A stretch of DNA of 64,000 nt, taken from positions 248,001 through 312,000 of the forward strand of contig CAJNOI010000060.1 in assembly GCA_905250115.1 (NCBI GenBank). Direction: 5' to 3'. Numbering within the stretch: the stretch's first letter is position 1; each line of letters starts with the position of its first letter. Below are positions 11,295 to 23,955 of this stretch, piece by piece. The notes under the pieces were generated by a model. That model did no database searches. It saw only the letters and a list, made by a program, of their open reading frames with translations, and was not told the DNA's origin. The stretch comes from Adineta steineri. Lineage: Eukaryota; Rotifera; Eurotatoria; Adinetida; Adinetidae. The translations under genes were made by a program, and so were the position numbers.

Positions 11295-13428
11295 CAATAT
11301 TCGTTATTTGACAAGTAGTTCTAACATTATAAATATTCATGTATAAAAATGTGATAATAATAAGAAATGTATATGACGCATGGTAAATACAGGTAAAGTC
11401 ACTTGTAAACACCAATGTACGTCACGATTTACTTGTTCTCTTCTGGATTTAATACTCTAAAGAAAAAAAAAAAGAAAAATTGCGAGACGTTCTGTTTATA
11501 AACAAATAATTCATATGTTTTTCTTAATGATTATATGTAAACGATATTTATACTATTTTTGTTAAGTAAAAATCTATTAAAAGATTAAATCTCTTATCGA
11601 ATTAAACAGTGTAAATGATCATGTTTCTCTTTCATTTGGCTATCAAATATTTGAATTGAAGAAAAACAGTATGAATATAAGGAATCGTGTTTTTTCGATG
11701 TTATCATATTGCTAGTGATAATAAAATCAAAGGTGATTGATAAGATTGAAATATGGAAGAACTCATAAGTTTATGAAAAATTAGTTAAAGAATAATTTAC
11801 TACTATTTCCTATAATACAAATTAATTAATTAAATATTTTAATGTAATTGAACAGTTCTGCTAAAAATAGAATATTATATTTCATAATCTTTCTCAATGG
11901 AGTTTTTTTGACCTATTTTCATATTCCCTTGTAAGTATGTTCAATATTTTAAGAATCTCTTGAGATAGATCATGAAATATATTCTTAGAATTTTAATAGA
12001 AGTTCATATAAACTAGATTATAATACATAAAAGTGAAATAAATCTTCTATATCACGACTCACTTTCTGTATTAATGACTGTACAAGTTAAAACATACTGT
12101 AAATTAGATTTGTATCAAGAAAAACACTTCACTTAAAACATAAGATAAAAATCATTATTATTGTACTCACTATATGAATAATATCAACAGCAAAAAAGAA
12201 ATGGTGTGGGTGTGGGTGGGTGTATTAATAATGTATATGTCATAGGTAAGAAAAAAAAGGAATATACGTAATGTATACCTATAAAAAAAATTTTCGTCAT
12301 ACTTTTTTCAAGGATCGTACCAATCATTTATAATGCGACTGTAATAAACCAAGGCTGATTTACTCTTTTAGTATGACTAAACTTGATGCAGATAATTATT
12401 TATTATTAGTAATACATAAATGTTCTACCAAACATCGAATATGACTAATGATACAGTGGCAGATTTAAGGAGGAAGTGCATTGTGTGCGATAATACGGTT
12501 TCGACTGAAATCGTCCCTCATCATAAAAATCCTAGATTCGTCACCATTTAATAACAATATATATTCTAAAACAAAAAATATATGCAATCAACTTGCATGT
12601 TCTATCCAATCTTGTCACTCGGATATTATTTGTCTCTCAGACGAGACAACAAAAAGGTTTTGATAATCTATTCTACGATCATCTCTAATATTAGTTTATC
12701 GAATAGGTATAATCTACTTAAACATTTATTTACTAATTTCATACATATATTCTTATAGTATTATCTGTATCACGTTCATAATTATACATGAATTTTATGT
12801 TGTAGTTATGAGTATAAATAAAAACAGAATTTTGTTGGATGAAATTCATCGTCAATGGGAATCAACAAGTTCAATTTTAGTTTGTCAACTGATGAACTAT
12901 TTAAAAATATTTTCACAACTGATCTGATCGATTTGAATACATATTCAATTCATTTCATCTAGATTCACGAGCTTGGTTATCACTTTATTGTACTTGTCTT
13001 CCATCATTTTTCATTGGATCTATAATTCATTTATCATATTTTGTTCTATCATATGACTTACAAATATTCGTACCCGATTTTAATTGATACTTAGTCAATT
13101 TCTATATGTTACTATATCTCTAGGAAAAAATTGCTTGGTATTGTATTTACAAAAGTATAGAGGAATACTAGACGATGATGAAATAAAATATCAAATAGAT
13201 TGATCATAGAATGACGAAGAAAAATAAATCAAGTACATATCAATTGTTACAATTCCATTTATTTCAAACATTCTTATCGTTTAAATAGACTTTTTAAATA
13301 CATGTCTCCTCACAAATATAAGTTAGAATAGACTGTTGTATTTTGTTGAAAAACTAAACATTTTTTTTTCTTGGAAACTAAATCTCCTTCGTTGTTGTCG
13401 AGTTTGATTTGAAACCAAAATGAACATT
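11295..13428. other. Intergenic with TGTGGG-like tract and possible gene remnant
   Basis: AT-rich. Positions 12205-12222 hold a short TGTGGG-type tract. Around 12806-13083 there are short coding-like pieces on the plus strand (for example SINKNRILLDEIHRQWES and DSRAWLSLYCTCLPSFFIGS), interrupted by stops and lacking convincing splice sites. They may be the remains of a membrane-protein gene. Nothing else is recognised. Confidence 0.4.
12205..12222 (+). repeat. TGTGGG telomere-like short tract
   Basis: Two perfect TGTGGG units followed by a degenerate TGGGTGT. TGTGGG is, to my knowledge, the telomeric repeat reported for bdelloid rotifers. The tract is too short to be functional on its own, so chance or an old interstitial insertion is equally possible. 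Confidence 0.4.
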
Positions 13429-16400
13429 TTATAAATACTGTCTCCAAGTTGGAAGAATACCTGAATAATTTGCACTAGCTAATGGACATCCATCTCCAGT
13501 TGATCCTCCTGATCTCCATAATGAAGAAGGAGTATTAGTATGAGGCGAATTAAGCACAAAAAATATTACAAAACCACATACAGCTACACCGCAACTCATT
13601 GCAGCTGAAAATATATATGCATATTTTTCCCACCAATCATTTGCATGACGATATATAATATAATTAAAAATAAATCCAACTATAACCCACGATGGAAATG
13701 TAACAGTTGGAGCTGGTGGAAGATTAGCTGTTGCCAAAAGAAGAATTGGAAAATTAACATATGATATCCATTTAATCTCAGGATATTTTTTCCATAAACA
13801 CCAAGTTATTATAGGTAATACGAAACCAACTGGAATGGCCCACAATATCGGAAAATATTTTGAACCTGGCCTAAACGCTCCTAATTAATATAAAAACCTT
13901 ATAGTCAAAGTTTGATCAAAAAAAAAAGATTTTCTTATATACCAACTACACCAAATACTACTGATGCTGTATGCGTATTTTCTACATTGAGACATTTCCA
14001 TGCAAGATTGCTTTTTGAACATATTTTTGGAACATGATTAAGAAGGTATATTGCAGTTATATAATGAATTATACAAGATATAACTGAAGATAAAATTAAT
14101 GAACAAAATACAACACGAGGAGAGATCTAATAAATTTCAGAACAAAAAGAAATTAAAACAAAAGAAATTATAATTAAATTTACTTTCATATAATGACCGA
14201 TTTTAAAGCTTGTTAAATGTACAATAATTTGATTTTGACATGCACATGAAAATACACGAAATGTTAAAAAACCAAGTGGATGACCAGGTAGAATTATACC
14301 AGTGATAAAATCATTCAGAGCACATCCAGCTTAAATATAATATAATCTAATAAAAGAACAAAAAAAAATTTCGTTTTTTAAACGAACTTAGCATCATATT
14401 TGTTGTTGCTGTTATGATACCATTTGGTAGAACAAGAACAATGAGAAAAACAATCGTTACTAAAGGACAAAATTAAATTACAAAATTTATTGTTTAAATT
14501 TAAAAAAAGGTGTGAAAATATACAAATCATCACGGGTATTGGCATTAATTCATTATAAGAGCAAAAAATTGCTGCAACTAAAAGTGTCAGTAAAAATATG
14601 ATATAATACCTGTTAATAATCATAAAAGATAATACGATATAATACAATTAAATACTTACCACCAGTCGGGAACTGTTGGATATTGTAACATTAGTTTGGC
14701 GTGAATATCATTTGGCTTGTCAGATACAGTTGAACGAAATTGTTCCTTTATTGTTTTACCTGTATGATTACATAAAAGTATTTTGACAATATTCATTAAA
14801 CCCTATTAAATTCAGTATTTCTACATTCAATTCCACTTAACAGAAAAATCTGTCTTATGCAAATCTAAAACATAAGCTCTCAGATAGTAAAATAATAAAA
14901 GTTATTATTAATGATAGTTTAAGAAATGGAATTATTTGATTGTACATTTAAATATGTTCTTTTTAGCATAACAAGAGAATTAACTATAGAAATATGCCTA
15001 TACTATAGGTGAACATTTTCGATCATTTGTAGACAGACAATAGCATCGTCTTTTAATCTTTCGTTTTGTGACAGTCTGCTGCATGGCTGAAAACCATCAA
15101 ATACTTAATCTCGTAATATTTCAGACATTCTTAGACTGATAAATATTCGAATATAATAGACAAGTAAGATTTAATATTTCTTCCAGACGATATTTTAAAT
15201 ACTAGAATTATTTGAAGATGAAATATTTTTTAGTTTTTAAATCTCTTGATATTTGAACCCGAAAAAATAGTAGTTTTCTATGTAAGATTATTATGTGTTG
15301 ATATTAATCATAAAGTTCAATATCACCTAGAAGGGATTCATAATTATCTAGCTTTATTTCTAATGATTCCTCTATAGTTTGTTACAGATATGTAAATATT
15401 GACATAATTATATCAAATCTTATAAGAAAAGGCTTCTTCATACAATTTGACCTACCATAATAAAGTACTGTGTGTACAATCAAAGCTGCTATGCCTGCAA
15501 ACGTAAAACAAATTGCAACAATATTCCCAGCAGTCAAATATGCATCACCTAAAGCATTTCAATTCATTATGATTTCGAAAAATAAAATAATGAATTACCA
15601 TATATGTGATGAGCAGTTTTATTTAATTGTAAACGATCGTCTAATATTTGAGTCGCATTAAAAAAATAACCATCTCTATCGAACGCTCGATTAGAAATAA
15701 TAGGTGCTACTTCTGTGTCCCAAATATTTAAATAATAAACCAAAGGTGTTCCAATCCAAATAACAAGTATAAATCCAATAAGAATATGCATTTGTGCCCT
15801 AAATAACAATAGTTAAAATTCCATCGAAATATTTCATCTAAATAGATATTTACCAAAATGGTGTAAGAATAGGTGAATCTAAATAAGCTACCCAAGCATT
15901 CCAATCGAGTTCGAATGCACCTAAAGCAAGTCCATTTGCACCAGTTATTTGTGAAAAAATAAGATTTTTGGGTCCAATCATACAAATCAATGAGAAAAAT
16001 GATAAAATCGGAAATATATATCCGGGTAACCAATAATAAATAAATGAAAATAGAAAAATTAACCAAAAAAATGTTGCACGTGACATTGATGTCCATCGAG
16101 ATTTTCCAATATTAGATTCATCTGTATGAGTTAATGCACGAATTAATGAACAAGTCATTAAAGTTTTTGGCCATATCATATATGCTGGCCATATAAGGTA
16201 TCTATTTAGAATACCTGATATAGAAATAGATAGAAATTGCATTATTAATAAAAATAATATTGAATTAAAATGACTAAGATAATAATTATAATAAATACGT
16301 TGAACAGTTAATGCTTCCATAGCTTCATATGTTCGTACACTTGATGTAGCCATTATTGTAATCAAAGCATGTTCTTTAACAGTAAATGGTCCTGGATTTA

Positions 16401-16855
16401 TTGTTATATTAAATATACTTTTAGGTAATATCCTTGTCAGTAATTCACCAATTAAATATGAAACTAATATAACAATACCAATATTGACATCTATTGGTGA
16501 TGTACGATAAGCAAAAAATTGAATAGTAAATGACATAAGACATGTTAATAAAATTCCAAGAAATACTGATCGAACTGTTACACATGGCATCGTTGGATCA
16601 TCTGCATTGGATACATTTATAGCTACTTCTACAAAAGGTGACTCCTCAATAGTAGCTGATGATGATGATGTATCATTTAGTAATGTTAATTCTGGATTAT
16701 TCTAGAGAGTTCAAAAAAACATTATAAACAATATAAATTAATAAAAATGAATTTACTCTCTCCTCATTGAGAAAACCTGGATTGGAATATATAGAATCAC
16801 TTCTTGGTCGCACCTTTTGATCAATATCGTCATACACTGTTAGATTATCCGTCAT
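13429..16855 (-). CDS. Oligopeptide transporter of the OPT family
   Basis: Proton-coupled oligopeptide transporter of the fungal/plant PT type, with many membrane segments. Ten exons (16757-16855, 15854-16701, 15599-15798, 15456-15548, 14660-14759, 14524-14609, 14388-14459, 14184-14329, 13943-14126, 13429-13880) sum to 2280 nt, giving 759 residues in one frame with GT-AG introns. Family signatures are NPGPFTVKEHALITIMA near residue 135, the DIHAKLMLQYPTVPDWW block, LPNGIITATTN, ILPGHPLGFLTF, FKIGHYMKISPRVVF, WKCLN and GFIFNYIIYRHANDWWEKY near the C-terminus. The cytoplasmic N-terminus (about 65 residues) is Ser/Asp-rich. One intron (14760-15455) is about 700 bp, unlike the rest. OPT proteins are known mainly from fungi, plants and prokaryotes, so an intron-rich copy between animal genes suggests transfer followed by intron gain. 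Confidence 0.92.
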
Positions 16856-18340
16856 TATTCGTGGACAATAAATCGATCAGAGTAAACTAGGTTATGAGTA
16901 TGATCGCATAATAATATTTAGAAAATAGATACGCTCTGCATATACATATAGTTATTGTTGATTATAGTCCACACTATACACAGTCCTTCATTCCGCTGTA
17001 TTTAACCAAGCGTAACAAAAATATTCGATAAACAACGTTCGAATAACCTATATATAAAACAGTAGCGTAGTCATAAACAAATTTTTGTTTACATTGTTTT
17101 CTAATATCCAAAAGTAAAACAACATCAATAATGATAGAAATATTTTTTTTTATTTTGTATCTTTTGTGAAGAATGAAATAAAACACTCAAACTATCAAAT
17201 TTTCGTTACTCTTAAGAACAGTAATTCAAAATAAATAAACTATAACTAATATTCCGTTTTTTTTTGACCTAATTAGTATATTCACAATGTACATTATCAT
17301 ACCATCAAATTATATGAATAAAGTAATTTTAATCATGACATCGAGTATTTGCGTATAAACACCATATAATTATATCTAGTAAAATCTCTTGATTGTGAGA
17401 AAATCATATAACTGAATTCGATAATATCATTAAATTTCTATTTTAGTATTTATGATTTCTTGCTATTCACAAACTTTTCAACTGGAATGTGATTTACAGT
17501 GTTTCCTATCGATTACTATAAAGAATAATGTACAGTAAAATAAATACTATTACATTTTCAGTCATGATAGAGTATACTTATGATGATTAGCTTTATTCCG
17601 ACTAGATTATAATAACAGTGTTTTATCAATTAGTTTTGATGTCGTTATCTTGAATATGATCAAACATATACATGGTAAACATGTGTGAGATAAAATCTTT
17701 TGTATTTACATATATTTGTAGAAATCGACAAAATTCAAAATGTGTCATTAAATAAATTATAATCCTTCATTTTGCATTGTGAATGCTTCCGTAATAATAA
17801 TTGTCGAAAAATTTTTATCTACCTTAAATCAAGTAATGACTTTCGACAATTAGACTAACTGATTAACTTAGCCTGTTTTCGTAAATTTTAATGCTTATTT
17901 TTGATCAGAACATATATGTGACATAAGGTGCAATGCAATACTTTTAATGTTGGAAAGTATGAGAGTAGTACTGACATTCTTATTAGACTTATTCATGAAT
18001 AGTATTGACTGTATTATTTATTGATTGTCCATCTAGTCTTCAATGGAAGATTTAAATAATATACATATGATTATCTGATGAAATGGATTATCATAAAATG
18101 AATTCAAATAATAATTGAGGACTCAAATTTACTTCTAGTTTTTAAGTATATGCATAGATCCTTGGAGAATGCATAATAAATTATGGGTGAATATATAAAT
18201 TCTTTAAAGTATGAAATACGTTTATTTTAACGCGCCAATACTATTAAAAATAATCATTCTTATATTAATATAAGTTTTTTTAAAATTTAATTACGCGAAT
18301 TATAATTCTATTTCTATGAAACGAGGATACCATATATTAT
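16856..18340. other. Intergenic, nothing recognised
   Basis: This region lies between the divergent OPT transporter and the micro-exon gene. It is AT-rich without obvious repeats, coding potential or RNA genes. Short open frames here (for example around 16974-17186) have a composition typical of noncoding AT-rich DNA. Confidence 0.4.
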
Positions 18341-21300
18341 ATGGCAAATAAAAAACGAACAAATAGTAATTTTTAAATTACTAACTGATTTAATTCTATT
18401 ATGGTTTTATAGATCTCAAAACATCATTAAAAACACTACGTCAAATAAATGGGTTTGATGGTATCGATAAATTACCAGTCGATGTGAATAGAAGTTAGGA
18501 TAAGAGAGAATATCAATTATTTAAATAATATTCGTTTTATTTTTTGAATATAGAATTACTAGATCAATGCTCTGACATAATTCAAGAATTTAGTAAAACA
18601 TAATTTAATTTTATTTGTTATTCTCATCTGTGAAAATTTGTATTAGTTGACAATGATAAATCCTTCCCAACAAAAACAATTAAATCAAAATCTAAACCGC
18701 AAAAACGTCAAGGTAATAAATCTATCTATCTATATGTACATATCGATCATCTATTTTTAGTATCGAAAATTAAAAAATCAAAAAATAAAGTTACAAGTCA
18801 GTTTTCATAAGTTTCTCTAACAGAAAGAAGATGATCTTTAATAATTGAATAGAAAATAAATCATCAAAACCCAAGAAAACTCCTCGAAAGATCAAAGCAA
18901 AACGTAACATATCAAAGACAAAGATTCAATCATTGAATTCTACTAATATGATATCAAACAATGGTTATCCTTGTTATCCATCGTAAGTTTTTATATTACA
19001 ATTATTTTATCTTTTAAAAATAACCATGTCATAGAACATTTCCGTGCTTTCGATCATGTGGTCCAATAAATTGTCCAAAAAATAAACTACCTATGCCTCG
19101 AGATCTTTGGTATCGTATTATTTATTCTCAAATAATTGAACAACAATTAGGTAATTGAAAATTATCGAACAAGAAAACATTCAAATGATAATTTAAGGAA
19201 ATGAACAATCAATTATTTCTAAAAATCGATCAGGTTTTGTTCAATGATAACATCTTAATTTATTATAATATTTCAATTCTAGTCACTCATTTACATTCAT
19301 CATCAAAACGAAAGCATAAAGAAGGTAATTTGATAGAAGATTAAATCATCTTTATTTTAATTTGAAGACAAGAATTTACATTGTATATAAATTAAGAAAA
19401 TAAATCTAATACAAATAATTCATATCAACAACAAACTATGAATGCAACATCTTCCTTAATACCAACTAAAATTATCAAACTTGGTGGTATGAGAGAAATA
19501 AATCGTTTTCTTTTTGTAATTTTGATTAATATTTAGTTAATAATATTGAATATATTTCTGAAACTCTACCATTAGATGTTGAGTACAAAAATAATCAATT
19601 AGGTAGAGAAACCTTTCTTATTAAAACTAAACATTTTTTCTTTATGTTATAGATGCTATAGATTCAAAAATTGAATCTAAAAATAATCGTATTAAGAAAT
19701 ACTTTATTTTCATGTACTATTTTTGTTATTATCTAAAATCTATAGATGAAACAAATTTATTAACTCAATCTGCTCATGCAGAACTTAACAATCGTTCAAG
19801 TATGATTCTTATAAATCATGAATTATCTTCTTTGTTATTTTCGATGATATAGAAATTCTTCGTGGTGTATCAGCAGATGCTACATTCGAACGTAAATATA
19901 CATTTTATATCATTCTAGAGACAAGAAAGTCAGATATTTGTTAACAGGAATTCCATCTGCTTCAATCCTTCTGAATAACCAGTCAAAGTTTCAAGAAATT
20001 ACCAGTAAAATTCTTATTCTTTTTTCTAAACTTAAATATCAAATACTATTTAGTAACATCTCTCCAACCAAAACAATCGGTTAATGATATACCAAATGAT
20101 AAATCTTCTACTGTTTCATCAACTGTATCCGAACATCCATTATTTAATCAATTAGTTAAATGTAAATCCTAAAAAAATCAATTTCGCTTATAATTAAAAA
20201 CATAAAAAACTCTGTTATTTTTTTAGATTATAATCTTCATGATATTTCTCGTGTTGAACTTTTGAAACGATTAGATCGTCGATTAATACATATACGTCAA
20301 ACATTAGAAAAAATGTCTTCAAACGATATTGAAATAAAACTAAAATATAAACGTGATGGTAAAATATTCATAAATCATAGATAATTATTAACTTGAATTT
20401 TGTAGCATTAGTTAAAAAACGTCAAACACCGGTTCAATCATTAACAAAAGATGAACGAATAGCAATGGCTGAACGTAAATATTGTATTTATTATTTTAAC
20501 AATAGTCTTTTCATTAATTTTAGTGGAGTTAAATGTTTATGAATATGTTAAAAGTAAAAACGAATTTTTATTGTTTATAAATCTATATATATATGATTTT
20601 TATTATGAATTATGAAAGTTCTCGATGAACCATCATTAAAATGTTTTCATTCGAATAGTATTAATGAATATGAGATTGAACAACTAGCAGTAGATCCAGT
20701 TTTACCTGTAGGAAAAAGTGTTATTACATTCGAAAGATCTGCATCAACATTTAACACAGGTAAATAAATAATACAATAATTGTTTGTAAAGAAAAGTAAA
20801 CTTTCGAAGTTCATCCACCAGTCATTAGTCAATCAGCTGCACTTCTCTCAACATCAACTCAGTTTAGCGAACAAATAGGTAAGTCCTGTTCAATATTTCT
20901 TTTTCCAAAGATATATATCTCTTGATATTTATTAGAAAAGTCTACTTCATGGAATCACCCACTTTTACCAACTTTGATGAATAGTTAGTAGTTTTTACTC
21001 TTCTTATTTTTATCTCTTTATTCATAGTGTTCGAACATTTAACATCAAGGCGCAAAGTTCAAATACATAAACAATGTAAGTATCATGAAATCAATATTAT
21101 TTAATTAATAATATAAATAGTGGCTCGACGATATGAGCATATATGTAAAAAAACTAAAGAATTTAATAAAACCCAATTAAACGCACGTAAGATTATAGAT
21201 CTCTATTTTTTACATTCACTTTCGATGTATTTTGTTTAATTCATCCATAGAAATCCAGTCGAAATCGAAAGGTCGGTATTCAATATGAATAAAACTTAAC

Positions 21301-21541
21301 ATCAACTACAAATCTATGTATTTAGCCTTAGAACAAAGTGAAAATATTCTTCAACCAACCGATGATGATCTTTTACGAGCAGCAGAGTGTAAGTCAACAC
21401 TTCTAAATATTTTCATAATTTTACGAATATCTTTTTTAAGTAAAATTATGTTTATTTGAACTTGAACAAGGTATATGATTTCATTTTATTCTCTTCCAAA
21501 TCTTTCATTTTTCTATCCTAGAACAAATTCAACGAAATTAA
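18341..21541 (+). CDS. 28-exon micro-exon gene, nearly all introns phase 1; unrecognised
   Basis: The start MANKKRTN at 18341 begins an unbroken chain of 28 GT-AG exons ending in EQEQIQRN-stop at 21541. Together they are 1746 nt, giving 581 residues. Exon lengths in order are 25, 81, 39, 66, 36, 130, 116, 36, 42, 90, 66, 36, 54, 39, 57, 108, 132, 69, 30, 141, 57, 48, 48, 66, 21, 63, 30 and 20 nt. Twenty-six of the 27 introns are phase 1, the exception being between exons 6 and 7. The N-terminal third is very Lys-rich (KPKKTPRKIKAKRN), which suggests nuclear localisation. A Cys cluster follows (YPCYPSTFPCFRSCGPINCP). Later come a helical stretch (SRVELLKRLDRRLIHIRQTL) and a C-terminal basic helix (RRKVQIHKQLARRYEHICKK). 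I do not recognise the family. Exon boundaries were read by eye and a few could shift. Confidence 0.7.
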
Positions 21542-21683
21542 TTAAAATAAATAATAGACAATGAGAAATTTTTTTTTGTCGTTTTTTGTTTATTAATGAT
21601 CTTTTTCTTGTAATTATCGTTTTTTTTTCTTGTTAACAAAAACAAGCGAAACAAAAGTTTTAAAAAAACAAATTTTTTAATTC

Positions 21684-22172
21684 TTATGATGTTGCAATAG
21701 CCGTTGATTGTTCGCCTGGTACAGTTCTAATAATATCTGAATCTCCTGGATCAGTTATAGCAAGAATACCAACACGAAAATATTTGCCACAAGCTGTACC
21801 TAATTCAATATTATTTCCACCATAATGATGTACACCAGTTTTAGCTAACATAGCATAATATTCAATTTCACTTTTTCTATTTTAATACAAAAAACAAACA
21901 AACAAATTATTTTTTCTTATGACTAAGTTAAATTATCAAACCTAATTTGTGGTGTATTTCCAGAAACAAGAATCAATTTAGCTTGTCCATTTCGTAATGC
22001 TTTTAATGTTTGTCGATAACCAAGTACATATTTACCAGATTTCATAACAAGTTGGAGACGTTGGTTAATTGTCTCAGCTTGTTTTTTCTAATAGAAAAAA
22101 TAAAATTATTAAATTTAATTATGCTTTTTTCTTGTTTAAACATACTCCTGCAACTTTTTTTGGTGGTGCCAT
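21684..22172 (-). CDS. RPL30: 60S ribosomal protein L30 (eL30)
   Basis: Cytosolic large-subunit ribosomal protein. Three exons (22146-22172, 21942-22087, 21684-21876) join in frame to 121 residues. Diagnostic segments are [79 protein letters not shown] and DPGDSDII. The length is close to the 115 residues of the animal protein. It is divergent to the RRM/RS gene with 290 bp between starts. Confidence 0.96.
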
Positions 22173-22462
22173 AATCTAAAAATAAGAAAAATTTTGAATT
22201 TTGATTTATATCAAACAATTACGGAAAAAAAATGAATGTGTGTATAATAAACAAAAATCCATTGGAAATGGTATTTTTATGTCGCCATTATGATTCGATT
22301 CATATTTTGAAATGGTTTCGGCCTCCATTTAAATATTTTTCTAGTAAGCGCTACTATCGCTGATGAGACTTCTTTTCTTTTTTTCTCAACTAGAATCAAT
22401 AACATGATGTATGTGTATATGTTTTCTTTTGTTTAATATTAGTTTTGAAATCAAATTCTTAA
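22173..22462. promoter_or_regulatory. Divergent promoter, RPL30 and RRM/RS gene
   Basis: 290 bp between the start codons of a ribosomal protein gene and an RNA-binding protein gene. It contains pyrimidine-rich stretches near 22371-22390 and 22420-22435 that could be trans-splice or cis acceptor tracts. No specific promoter element is identifiable. Confidence 0.45.
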
Positions 22463-23955
22463 ATGTGTTCATCAAATGGCCTATTAAAATTATTTGTTGG
22501 TGATATTGGTGATAATCGTAAATCAGATTTAAGTCGTGTATTTAGTAAATATGGTGAAATTTCAACAATTTATGTTGATGAACATAAACATTTTGCTTTT
22601 ATTGAATTTACATCATCAACTGATGCCCAACGTGCTTTACAACGTACAAATAATAAAACAGTGAATGGTTCAAAACTTCGTGTGGAATATGCTAAACCAG
22701 ATAAAACATCTCGAGATAGTCGACGTCCATTAACTCGAGTACATTCACCACCATCAACTTTTTATGATCATTTACAGGTTTGAGAAAATAAATATGAAAG
22801 AAAATTTATTTTTATTTTTAAAAAGGTAACTGCAAATCGTTTACCAACAATGCAATCAATGCGTCAAAATTATTATCAACATCATCCATCAACAATGATG
22901 TCGAGTTCAACTATGTCTCGTGGTCGATCTTTAACACCACCTTCATTTAAACAAAATGCTCGTATATCATCAATGAATCATCTACGATCACAAGAATTCT
23001 ATCCACCATATTATCCACATCATCCAGCTGTTTATAGTGATCCAGCTTATTATCGAGCAGCCTACGGAGATCCATATTTAATGCAGCGATTACCACCACC
23101 ACCACCAACAGCTTTCTTTCCTCCAACATCACCACCACCATCATCATCATCATCTCGTTCTCATCGAAATATGTATTCATCATCCGGTCTTGATCGTTAT
23201 CCTCCAGTCATGTCTCATAGACGATCACAACGAAGTCGAAGTCGTAGTCGACGCAGGTACGAAATTCGACTATCTTTCTTTTTTGTCAAACAAAAAACGA
23301 AATTTATACATCATATTATTCATCCCATACTATTTCTTCTTTATCATCCGTTTCGTTGAACAAAAAAAACGAATTTCGACTATTCGACTAAATTTCTCTC
23401 TTTCTTTCCAAACAGACAGTTCTTCGATAACTAATGGATAATTATATAGAAAGGTTGGTTTTTTCCAATTAAACTTTTCTTTTTTTTAGAATATAAATAA
23501 ATTTTAGTAGAAAATAATGAGATTTTTATTTGTTTTAGAACTTCACCGTCACGAAAAACTCGATCTAGTCGTGAAAGCAAACGAAAACGACGCATTTCAA
23601 CATCATCTTCACCTAAAAATCAACGTGATCGTGGTCCACAAACACCACCTACATCATCACATCGATCTCGAAAACGGTAGATTTCATTTTTGTTTTTATA
23701 TATAATCAAATTATTTTTCATTTTTATGTCAAGATCTCGGTCTGGTTCAGATACAGTTGCTTCAACATCCGAACAAAAAACATCTTCAACTTCTTCTTCA
23801 GATGATGAAAATAATGAAATTAAACAATCAAATTCTAAAAGGTAAAATAAATCATCTTGCAAAAAGAAAAAACATCTAACATGTATTTATTTTTTTCAAG
23901 ATCAAAAAATAGTGAATCAAATCAAAAACATTTAAAAAGAAAGACAAGAGAATAA
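22463..23955 (+). CDS. RRM and Arg/Ser-rich splicing-factor-like protein
   Basis: Single RRM at residues ~8-80 (LKLFVGDIGDN as RNP2, KHFAFIEFTS as RNP1), followed by a Tyr/Pro/His-rich region and an RS domain (RRSQRSRSRSRRR, RKTRSSRESKRKRR). A nuclear role in pre-mRNA splicing or processing is expected. Exons are 22463-22777, 22826-23256, 23539-23676, 23734-23841 and 23901-23955, giving 348 residues. The intron at 23257-23538 is 282 bp, five times longer than its neighbours, and contains a cassette-like segment (see findings). Which SR or RBM family it belongs to cannot be settled by eye. Confidence 0.85.

Noticed and set aside
12481..12663. 60-codon open frame on the plus strand
   Set aside because: It starts at a non-ATG codon (TTG), has a random composition, no homology and no splice partners.
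12806..13083. Membrane-protein-like pieces
   Set aside because: Interrupted by stops and not joinable by good splice sites. Left as a possible remnant rather than a gene.
13429..16855. OPT gene as fungal or plant contamination
   Set aside because: It has nine host-type short introns and sits in continuous sequence with the unrecognised and RPL30 genes, without an assembly gap between them.
22947..23183. Minus-strand frame with a Met/Val-rich run
   Set aside because: Antisense shadow of the His/Pro/Ser codon repeats in the RRM/RS gene.
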